From the NCBI GenBank assembly GCA_035527715.1, contig DATKZY010000124.1, positions 1 to 61,472 of the forward strand: a stretch of DNA of 61,472 nt, written 5' to 3'. The stretch is from DSUN01 sp035527715 (lineage in GTDB: Bacteria > Planctomycetota > PUPC01 > DSUN01). This document shows positions 40,601 through 48,500 of the stretch, piece by piece. The notes under the pieces were generated by a model. The model was given only the letters and a program-made list of their open reading frames with translations, did no database searches and had not been told where the DNA came from. The position numbers and the translations under genes were made by a program. How positions within the stretch are numbered: position 1 is the stretch's first letter; every line of letters begins with the position of its first letter.

Positions 40601-43600
40601 CGTCGCGTTGTCCTCGGCGGCGCCGCGCACGACCCACCTCTCGAGGACCTTCTTCCCGTCAATGAACAGGCGCACGCCGTCGTCGCCGCGGACGCTGAAG
40701 GTGTAGGTCTCGGAGAAGCGGGGCAGGATCTGCCCGGTCCACCGCACGGAGAGGTTCTGGGTGCCGAGGGCGCGGTCGGGCGCCTTCTTCGAGAAGTCGA
40801 AGTCGATCACGGGGTCCACGCGCGCGAGCTTGAGGGCGTTGGGATTCAGGCTCGTGCCGGTGTAGTACTCACCCTTGAGGCCGTTGCCGCTGCCGCGGTA
40901 GCCCTTGGGGTGGGCGGCCAGGAGCAGCGTGTCGTCGGCCAGGGCGCCCAGCAACGCCACCTGCTTGATCTTCTTCGGCTCCGGCATCTCGAGCAATACG
41001 GTCTTGACGAGGTGGGAGCTCATGGTGTCCACCTCGACCCACTTCGGCTTCAGGCCGTCGGCGAGGCTGATCCAGGCGTCCGGCTTGGTGGCGTTGATCA
41101 TCACGCTGGGGTCCTTGCCCTCCTGGGTGTCGGAGGCGGATGCCTTGGGCAGCGGGATGCCGGTGGGCACGGCGGCTCGGAAGATGCCCGTGTGGGGGCC
41201 GGTCTCCTCCAGCTTGAACGCCTTCAGGGCGTCGCCGGTGCTGGTCTTGAGGTCCACCGGCACCTTGTCCTTCTCGTCCGAGAGGTCGCAATCGAGGTCG
41301 GTGACCTGGACGTAGATGGCGCTTCCGGGCCGCACGACGGAGCCGGAGCGTCCTTCGAAGCGTCGGCTCTCGGCGACGCCGCGCTCGCGGGCGAGGCGGA
41401 GCTCGAGGGCGCGCTTCTCGGCCTCCTCCTCGCTGAGGATCTCGCCGGCGCTGGCGACGAGCCGGGCGTCGTACTTCACCTCGAGCATCTTGGGAGGATA
41501 GTGCAGGTCGTTGGCCTTCTGGAACCCGGGCTCGATGACGTAGCTGATCGTGTCGGTGCCGCGGATTTCGAGCTGGAGGTTGTTCTTCTCCACTTTGCCG
41601 AGCGCCGTGGCGATCGTGCCCACGAACAGGTTCTTCTCGCCCGAGCTGGGCAGCAGCTTCACGTGTTCCTCGTCGCCGCCGGGGGCCGTCGTCACGACGA
41701 CCGGCACGGCCGCGCCGCCGCGGGCGACCGAGAGGTTGGCGTCCTGGAGCTTCAGCGTGAGGATGCGCCCTGGGATGGCGACGGTGCGGAGGCGCGGGTT
41801 GCCGATGAGGACTTCGGTGGAGGCGAGGCCGCGGGGGACCAGGAGCTTGAGCTCGCCCTCGAGCAGGCGGGCCTCGACGTGGTCGTGCTTGCGCTTGAAG
41901 ACCTCCTTGAGCTGGTCCTTGGCGTGCTCGTAGTCGGCCTGCTCGTAGGCGATGCGCGCGTAGAGGTAGTAGGCTTCGGCCTGCGTCTCCAGGTTGTCGG
42001 ATTCGACCAGGCGCTCGAGCTGGCTCTCGGCCGCCGTGTAGTCCTTGGTGAGGATGAGGAGCTGGATGAGGCGGTACCGGGCCTTGCTGCCGGCCTCGGT
42101 GCGGTTGTAGCGCTTGTTGTTCTTCAGCCCCTCGTACTCGATGCGGGCGGCCTGGTAGTTCTGCATGTCGGCGTACACGTCGCCCTTCGTGAGCGACACG
42201 GCGGCGGCGACCTCGGGGTCGAGGTCGAACTCCCGCAGCAGCACGGTGAAGGAGAGCTCGAGGGCCTCCTTGAGGAGCTTCTGCTTGCGCATCTGGTCCA
42301 CCGTCCAGGCCACGTAGGCGGGGTCGAGGCTGGTCCAGGCCTCGGGGAGGAGCTTGAGCTTGGGCGCGGTGAGCTCCCAGGCCTTCGACTCGTTGCCGAA
42401 CGAGAGGGCCTGGGCGGCCACGTGCAGGTCATAGGTCGGATGCCCCGGGGCCACGGGCAGCAGGCCGGCGATCTCGCGGGCGACCTTGGACTTCAGGATG
42501 GCGAGCTGCTTGGCGAACTCCTCGCCCGGGCGGTTGCGCCGCTCGACCTCGTGGAGGAACACGTAGGCCAGCTCGTGCGCCGCCTTGGCCTGGAGCCTGT
42601 CCACGACGGGCACGATGTGGTCGTTGTAGACCTTCGACCAGTCGTTCTCCCAGCGCAGGATTCCGGCGTAGAAGCGGGTGAGGCGGCTGACCTGGGGCCA
42701 CTCGCCCTTCTCGACCGCCTCGGCAAGGCGGCGCTGGACGGGGCCGAAGAGGCTCGTGCCTCGGCCCGAATGCCGCACGCCGTCGAGCACCATGTCCACC
42801 TGGAGGCGAAGGAACGCGATGGCCTCGGTCTTGTCGGCCCCGTCGGGCCAGCTCGCGGCCACGCTGTTCACGTCGTCGAGCACCTGGTCGTAGACCGTGC
42901 ACAGCGGCCAATCGGCGGCGGCGACTCGCTCGTAGACGGGGCGCAGCCGCTTGAGCAGGGTGTGGAGCCGCTGGCCGGGCACGAGCTTCTTCCCGGTTTC
43001 GACGGGCAGCGACTGTGCGATGGAGGCCAGGGCCTCGATCTGCTGCGGCGCCGGCCGCTTCCCGATCGCGTCGAAATACTGCGCGAGGTGTGCCGCCGCC
43101 TCCTTGGCCAGCTCCAGCTTCGTGTAGAGGCCGTAGGCGTACGCCTCGGTCATCACGTTGTAGTTGCCGGACTTCTCCTCCTCAGCGCGATAGAAGTCCC
43201 ACAGGGCCTGGATGAGCTTCGGGGCAACCTTGCAGGTGGCGCCGGCGCGCTGGTAGAGCGTGTTGATGAGGCCGCTGGCCATCGCCCGGCTGGTGAACTT
43301 GAAGCCGGGCATGGCCGCGATCTTCGCCATCTCGTCCGCCACGAGCTGCGCGTCCAGGGCCTCCTGGCCGGCGAGGTAGGCGAGGGCGTTCTCGGCGCCC
43401 ATCTTGCCGTAGACGCTGGCGAAGAGCGACTTCGTGTCGGTGCGCGGGTTGAGGGCGTTCTTCAGGACGGCCCAGACGGCCGGGTCGCCCTTCTCGTTGC
43501 CGCCGCACAGGGCGATGTAGTTCGGCGCGATCTTGTAGAGGGTGGCCCGGCCCTGATGCTCGCTCACGCGGCGGGCCAGAGCCTCCCAGGCGGAGCCGAG

Positions 43601-45493
43601 GCCCAGGCGAGGGGCCGTCAGCTCGGCCACCTGGCACTGGAGCTTCCCGTTGTCCCGCGTGCCCTCGCGCATCCGCTCGAAGATGCCGAAGACCAACACG
43701 TCCTGGACGCTGGCCGTGGCCTCCCAGCCGCCGGGGATGCGGCCCGCGTAGGCCTTGAGGAAGGCTTCGCAGGTGTCGAACGCGGCCTGGGGGGCGTTGC
43801 GGCCGTCCATCTGGAGGCCGTGGAGCGTCACGTGGGCGGCCATGAGGGGGTCGCTGCCCGCCTTCTTGCCGTCGAGGTCGCGCCTCATCGCCTGGAAGCG
43901 CGGGTGGTCGGCCCAGGGGCGCTTCTTCTCGGCGTCCGTGATCTTCACCAGGTTGTTGAACAGGTCATTCAGCGGGCGGCTGCCTCCGCCCTTGGTCAGC
44001 ATCTCCTGGAGGAGGTCGAGCTTCGCGTCCATGTTGATGTGCGGGCTGAGCATCACCTGGTGGTAGATGCGGCCCCAGTCGAACGTGCCGGGGAAGGCGG
44101 TCAGGTATTGGCTGGCGTAGGCGAGGACTTGGCCGCCGTTCTTCGCCGCGTTGTACCAGGGGAAGGCCTGGCACTTGAGCTCGAGGACCTCGTGGTAGCC
44201 CCGGCCCTCGCGGGCCGCGGTGAGGAGGGCCTCGAAGCCTTCGCCCTTCACGGCCGCCAGAAGCTCGCCGAAGAGCTGAGGGTCCACGATCGTGATGTGC
44301 TTCTTCACGAAGGCGACGGCGGCCGGGTTGGCCATGCCGCCCAGGTAGTTCGACGCGATACGGCGGACGTGCGGGCGCAGGACGTAGGGGCTGTTGGCAA
44401 ACTTGGCGGCGAGGGCGTCGAACCGCTGCTGCATGTCGTTGGGGCCGACGAGGGCCTTGCCCTGGATGGCGAATGCCTGCGGCGAGTCGCCGAGGACGCT
44501 GAGGAACTGCTCGTAGTGGGCGGGGTTCTTGCTGTTGCGGTAGAGGGGTTCGAGGGCGAGGAACTTGCGGGCCTCGGCGAGGCGCGCCCCCTCGTCGGCG
44601 ATGCTGCGGATGTTGCCGAAGCGGGAGAAGGCGCCCCACCAGAGGGGCTCCTTGTGCAGGGCCTGGAGGGCGACGGTGTGGGCCACCTGGTCCTCGGGCG
44701 GCATCACGCGGGCGGCGTTGGCGAACATCTGGTCGAGGTCGCTCCACTCGTCGGGCCGCCCCTTGAGCATGACGAGCAGCGGGGCGAGATAGCGCTCCTT
44801 GTCGCCGCCGCCCATCTCCATGCGGTCGGCCGAAGCCTTGAGGCGGCGATGCACGCCCCCGACGCGGCCGGGCGTGGGGAAGCGCTCGATGAGCACGCCG
44901 GCGATGTCGAGGGCCTTCTCGGCCTCGCCCCCCTGGAGCAGGCGGTCGAGGAGCGCGGTGCCGAGCGCCCAGGCCGTGCCGTCGGCGCCGAACAGCGCCA
45001 CGTACTTCTTGAACTCCTCGGGATAGGTGTTCTTGCGGAGCAGGTAGCGGAGGGCGGCGGCCAGCTTGTCGCTCTTCGCGTTCTGCTGGCGGGCGAAGGT
45101 GAGGAAGCGGGCGCCCGCCAGGTTCGTGTCGTCGGCCCGGTCGGCGAGCTCGCCGCCAAGGTACAACAGGTCGGGGGTCTGGGTGAGCTGGAGCAGCGCG
45201 GAGACGCGTTTCTGGGCCGTGAGGGCGCGCCCGCTGGCGAGGGCCGCGTCGAGCGACAGGCGGAGCGCTTCCTCCGGCGGCTTCTCCTGCGCCAGGAGCT
45301 TCTCGAGGGCCACATCCACCTGGCCATACTTCTTCTGCGCGAGGGCGGCCTTGGCGTCCTCAACGGCCCCGCCCAGGGCGGAGGAAAGGCAGAAGGCAAG
45401 AGGCAAAAGGCAAAGGGCAAAAGGCCATTTCGGATTTCGGATTCCCGATTGCGGATTGGCAGGACCGAATGGCCTCTCGTTCATCGTCTTCAT
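37598..45493 (-). CDS. giant exported TPR/PA14 multidomain protein
   Basis: This 2631-aa protein is taken from ATG 45493. The N-terminal signal (residues about 22-41, WPFALCLLPLAFCLSSALGG) is repeat-derived. Residues about 50-1100 are alpha-helical solenoid. Residues 1104-1220 are TPR. Beta domains with PHTGIF/HSGVF/HSGAF motifs lie near 1434, 1871 and 2290. A PA14-like domain (GEYYTGTSLN, FSVRGDDGVRLFIDGKKV) spans about 1538-1676. A Pro/Ala/Lys linker spans about 1981-2044. C-terminal TPRs (about 2365-2631) resemble the YbgF/BamD type. It leads the operon ending in the ExbBD/DUF4159 genes. It is probably a very long periplasmic or surface fibre. No enzyme motif was seen. Confidence 0.8.
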   Translation of the reverse strand: MKTMNERPFGPANPQSGIRNPKWPFALCLLPLAFCLSSALGGAVEDAKAALAQKKYGQVDVALEKLLAQEKPPEEALRLSLDAALASGRALTAQKRVSALLQLTQTPDLLYLGGELADRADDTNLAGARFLTFARQQNAKSDKLAAALRYLLRKNTYPEEFKKYVALFGADGTAWALGTALLDRLLQGGEAEKALDIAGVLIERFPTPGRVGGVHRRLKASADRMEMGGGDKERYLAPLLVMLKGRPDEWSDLDQMFANAARVMPPEDQVAHTVALQALHKEPLWWGAFSRFGNIRSIADEGARLAEARKFLALEPLYRNSKNPAHYEQFLSVLGDSPQAFAIQGKALVGPNDMQQRFDALAAKFANSPYVLRPHVRRIASNYLGGMANPAAVAFVKKHITIVDPQLFGELLAAVKGEGFEALLTAAREGRGYHEVLELKCQAFPWYNAAKNGGQVLAYASQYLTAFPGTFDWGRIYHQVMLSPHINMDAKLDLLQEMLTKGGGSRPLNDLFNNLVKITDAEKKRPWADHPRFQAMRRDLDGKKAGSDPLMAAHVTLHGLQMDGRNAPQAAFDTCEAFLKAYAGRIPGGWEATASVQDVLVFGIFERMREGTRDNGKLQCQVAELTAPRLGLGSAWEALARRVSEHQGRATLYKIAPNYIALCGGNEKGDPAVWAVLKNALNPRTDTKSLFASVYGKMGAENALAYLAGQEALDAQLVADEMAKIAAMPGFKFTSRAMASGLINTLYQRAGATCKVAPKLIQALWDFYRAEEEKSGNYNVMTEAYAYGLYTKLELAKEAAAHLAQYFDAIGKRPAPQQIEALASIAQSLPVETGKKLVPGQRLHTLLKRLRPVYERVAAADWPLCTVYDQVLDDVNSVAASWPDGADKTEAIAFLRLQVDMVLDGVRHSGRGTSLFGPVQRRLAEAVEKGEWPQVSRLTRFYAGILRWENDWSKVYNDHIVPVVDRLQAKAAHELAYVFLHEVERRNRPGEEFAKQLAILKSKVAREIAGLLPVAPGHPTYDLHVAAQALSFGNESKAWELTAPKLKLLPEAWTSLDPAYVAWTVDQMRKQKLLKEALELSFTVLLREFDLDPEVAAAVSLTKGDVYADMQNYQAARIEYEGLKNNKRYNRTEAGSKARYRLIQLLILTKDYTAAESQLERLVESDNLETQAEAYYLYARIAYEQADYEHAKDQLKEVFKRKHDHVEARLLEGELKLLVPRGLASTEVLIGNPRLRTVAIPGRILTLKLQDANLSVARGGAAVPVVVTTAPGGDEEHVKLLPSSGEKNLFVGTIATALGKVEKNNLQLEIRGTDTISYVIEPGFQKANDLHYPPKMLEVKYDARLVASAGEILSEEEAEKRALELRLARERGVAESRRFEGRSGSVVRPGSAIYVQVTDLDCDLSDEKDKVPVDLKTSTGDALKAFKLEETGPHTGIFRAAVPTGIPLPKASASDTQEGKDPSVMINATKPDAWISLADGLKPKWVEVDTMSSHLVKTVLLEMPEPKKIKQVALLGALADDTLLLAAHPKGYRGSGNGLKGEYYTGTSLNPNALKLARVDPVIDFDFSKKAPDRALGTQNLSVRWTGQILPRFSETYTFSVRGDDGVRLFIDGKKVLERWVVRGAAEDNATIDLEAGRKYDIMIEYFQATGDAAMTLSWSSKSQKKEVVPTSQLFPGIEAAEAATPKADIVPTDTGFSVTFAEPIRLRKLTWVFDDFEGEAVTVKKITLKDAEDKVAVPGKEDFTTGTTNATLEVAPGDKIEVTYNDERRNTKDTPDLTVTLNSSYYNGTILLANEVIEQRGDERWTEYQPAKRCREGDQLMVLVTDYDEDLTDKRDTAKVEVKSSSGEKLTLSALETWVNDTTGERHNHSGVFLALLRIGAKTEKDTLKVAPGDVITASYLDKENTKPGVPVERTYEVEEAGRSRPALFVYRTTLQSVEDKSDEAKSKLRRMALRGKKAEEMVIYRDEVVARHPDYEEPPPKDAPKEAPKEQPKEAPKAAPPKEAPKAEAPKAPPGAKGEAGKAGPAGGEKAPAPAPQPPAEKIAAEVTASVQAPLLVEITYPKVALNSGSVFHITAVAESEIAAARKANRKPAELKVPLYLKDIATVARDKGYRNLQVLRPKADAVFPRRARPGKSLERILTDERLVEGRFSGIIRLQIGSPGDQIDDLVVGGTKEFTQPTEETRDQYYYRVPTLIVAGSDVVHLRVEDVESKEVTVTKVRLLSNGRLELLDIAYTAQKEAIHLGESFYVRVVDPDHDRSDGQDKVTVQVAASSGDKLTLELTETLPHSGAFTGSFKPEFLGEKVGDKAPAPKLDDQVLSVCFGDEVTFTYRDDTSMLSGEPVDVVVKGKVHYGSDCELATFTKRFKDPEMAVKTRFLMAEALFEMAKEHRKLAQTDKANDEIARGKQILEEALRDYPHTGLAAQGEFLLANLAQELDRNQEAIGRYANIISNWPDSDYASRSQFKKAICLEKMGNYEQACEEYVKVTYIYPDSPLVADATVRLGNYYYKQKAYKVAGKVFFKFQQRNPTHPLACKALFLSAQCYMKMEDFKESVQLLTLLIDEYTDDKEVRAEAMYWLGDSYFKDRNYEKAYQTFKKLTWDYPESKWAKIARGRLTEDVLARFEEERM
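45384..45459. repeat. AGGCAAAAGGC and ATTTCGGATT micro-repeats
   Basis: 45384-45426 is a purine-rich AAGGCAA-type repeat, and 45428-45459 is an ATTTCGGATTCCCG-type repeat. Both are translated in frame as the signal region of the giant protein. The first shares an 18-base exact match with 37476-37493. Confidence 0.7.
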
Positions 45494-45549
45494 GGTCACC
45501 CCCAGGAGTTGGCGCCCGCGGATCACGCGAGGCACACAGAAAGAAAACC

Positions 45550-45592
45550 GCGATTGAAATCGGGAACCGGCAACCGAGAACCGAAAATCGTG
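45550..45592. repeat. GAACCGGCAACCGAGAACCG micro-repeat
   Basis: Short tandem GGAACCG / GAGAACCG units lie between the stop of the 1808-aa gene and the start of the giant gene. No terminator is visible in this 100-bp gap. Confidence 0.55.
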
Positions 45593-45593
45593 C

Positions 45594-48500
45594 TCACTCC
45601 TCCTCCAGTTCCAGCTTGATACCGTCGTCCATCCCCTTGCCTCCGGGCGTGAGGTCCTTCGGCTCGGTCATGCGGATGCCTTTGGCGCTCTTGTCGAAGA
45701 ACCGCACATAGCCCCACAGGTCGGGGTGCAGGGCCGCTTCGGACGGTGCGTCGGAGAGGACGGACGTGGCCTTGTTGGCCCAGTAGTGGCGGCCGAGGAC
45801 CACGGTGCCGCCCTCGTCGGTGGCCAGGACGCCCCAGTCGAGCTTCAAGCGCACAGGGTAACCGGCAGTGGCCCCCGAGCCACTTGGGAAGCTCAGGCCC
45901 AAGGCGTCGAGCGGAACCGCGGCCTCCACGACGTATCGGTCGCCTCCGCCCGCCCGCGCCATCTTCACGGTGTCCACTATCTTAACCAGATCGAACGACA
46001 ATTTCCACACGGGGGACGCGACTTCCCACCCCTCGCCGGGCTTGGCTTGCGGGGCCACGGGCTGATAGAGGACGGCGACGGGTTTCTCGGCCATCCAGGT
46101 CATCAGGAGGCGCACGTCGCCCGCCACCGCCTGCTTGCGGCCGGGGTCGGCCTTCGGGTCCGCTCCCAGGCTCAGGTCCACCGCGGCGCCGGTCTTGAAC
46201 AGCTTGTCCCACTGGTTCCCGCTGTTCCGCAGCGGCCCGAGGCCGCGGACCTCGTAGGCCAGGTAGAGGTGCTGGGCGTCGTAGGCCATGCGGAACGACG
46301 CACTGTGAGGGATGCCGTGGATCTTCGCATAGTCTGCGGTCACCAGCGGCATTGCCTCCACGCCGTCCCAGTCGCCCAGGTCGCCGTCCACCTTGATGGG
46401 GCTCAGGGCTCGGAAGCAGTCGAGCACCTTCACGTCGCGGCGAGCCACCTGCTGGGCGTGGTGGTGCTCCCACTCGTGGGCCTTGCGCACGTCCTCGGGC
46501 TTGACCGTGATCGTGCCGCCGAGGCGCCGGAACTTGTCGAGCCCGCCGACCTCGACCACGCTCGCGTGGTTGTGGCCCGCGACGGCGTAGTACTTGTTGT
46601 CCTCGAACGTGCGGCAGAAGTAGCCGCTGAAGTGCTCCTGGGCCGCCGTCACGTCGTCGAGCCGCAGGCCCCGCTGGTGCTCGCGCATGGACCAGGGGAG
46701 CCGCTTGGGGTCGCGTATGTCGCGGAAGATGGGGCCGGCCAGCAACCCGTCGCTCGTCCAGAGGGTCCACGAGCCGACGTTGGTCTTGAAGACCACGAAC
46801 TCCCCGAGGTCGCCCGCGTGAGCGGTCTCGTGGCCGATCCAACCGAACTCGCACACGACTTGGGCGGGATGCCAGGGGCCGGCCGTGTTGAGGGCGTGGC
46901 CGCCCGCGCCCTCGGTCTTGTAGGACCAGAGCTGCTCCCCGTCGGCGCTGAAGGCGGCCTCGGGGTTTCCCATGTGGAAAAACGTCCCGTTGTCGAGCCG
47001 ATAGAGGGTGGACATCCAGCCCTTCGTCGCCGCCTCGAGCTTGGGAAGCTCCACGGCCTCGTAGACGGGCACGCCGTTGGGCAGGAACTCCTTGACCTGG
47101 AACCGCGTGGTGCCCGCCTGCGCGCCGAGGTCGCGGTTGAAGAGGCTGATGCCGTGGATCTTTTTCGGCGCGAACGTGACCTCGGCAAGCTGCACCTCGC
47201 CGTCGCCGTTGCGGTCGGCCCAGACGAACTGGAAGTCCTCGAGCACCTTCTTGCCGAGGTAGGCGAGGACCTCGCCATTCGTCTGAAGCGCTCGCCAGTA
47301 GTTGGCCAGGCCGAAGGCCGCCACCCGCTTGAGCCGATCCTTGTCATGGAGATACACGATTCCCACGGGAATTGTCGGGCCGGGGCCGTTCGGGCGGGTG
47401 ACCATGTAGACGCGGTCGCCGATCTGGATGGGCTGCTCTGCGGCCTCCCAGCCGTCGGGCCAGGTGAGGCTCTTGAGGCGGGTCGTGCCCTTCTCCCAGT
47501 CCAGCTCGAACTCCAGGTTGCCGTAGAACAGGCGACGCTTGTTCCACGGGTCGAGCACGCCGCCGCCGCCGTACGACGTGTTGCCCAGGAACTCGCGGAG
47601 GAACTTCCCGTCGCGCCCATTGCCAGCAATGGGCACCCGCCACTGCGTGATCCGCTTCGGCCAGTATTGCTCCTCGACCGCCCACAGGTGCCCCGCCGCG
47701 TCCACGGCGAGGGACGACACGCTGCCGAAGCGCGTGGGGTCCCACGGCCCGACCTGCGTGCCGCCCGGCGTGCCGATGGTGCGCAGGAACTTGCCCGCCG
47801 CGTCGTATACCCGCACGTTCCGCCGCTCGGGCGCGCTGTCGAAGACGTAGAGCTTGCCGTCACTGTCGAAGGCCAGGGAGGTGGGCCTCACGAGGTCGGT
47901 GACAAGCGTCTGGTGCTTCCCGCCCTCCAAATCCACCTTCATGACCTTCGACTGCGAAAGGGTGTACAACTCGCCGGCGGGGTTCAGGGCGAGCGGCCCG
48001 GGGCGGTCGAACGCCACCTCCTTGACGATCTTCCTGGCCTGCGGGTCCACCACCTCGATGCGGCGGGTGACCATCGGGTCGGGGGCCTGCTCGCCGCCGA
48101 GCGACTGAAGCGGCGCCACGCCGTAGACGCGGCAGCGGGTGGGGTCGAGCTTCAGGCCGCCGCGGTCGGCGCGGATGCCATAGAGCCCCGCCCTGTCGCC
48201 CTCGCGGTGGACCCATTGCTCGACGACCCGCAGGCGGATGGCCCGCGTGGCGACCTCGCTGCCGAAGTCTACGTAGCCGTCCATGTAGCGGGCGTTGCCG
48301 TTCATCTTGTCGTCGGGCCAGTAGAAGTAGCGCCGCGCCTGGCGATAGGTCGCCAGGTGCTTCCAGCCCTCCTTTCCGGCGATGTCCACGGGGCCGGCCT
48401 TGCCCTCGTAGGCGTCAATCTCGGTGCGCTTCCCGTCAATCTCCATGATCGCGAGGCCGCGTATCCTCTGCGGCTCGGGCCACTCAAGGGCGTAGATGCC

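Noticed and set aside
37511..45619. A 2702-codon open frame on the plus strand opposite the giant gene
   Set aside because: It is an antisense shadow. Its translation is rich in Val/Gly/His/Leu, typical of the reverse of GC-rich genes, and lacks domains or a ribosome site. The minus-strand gene has TPR and PA14 motifs.
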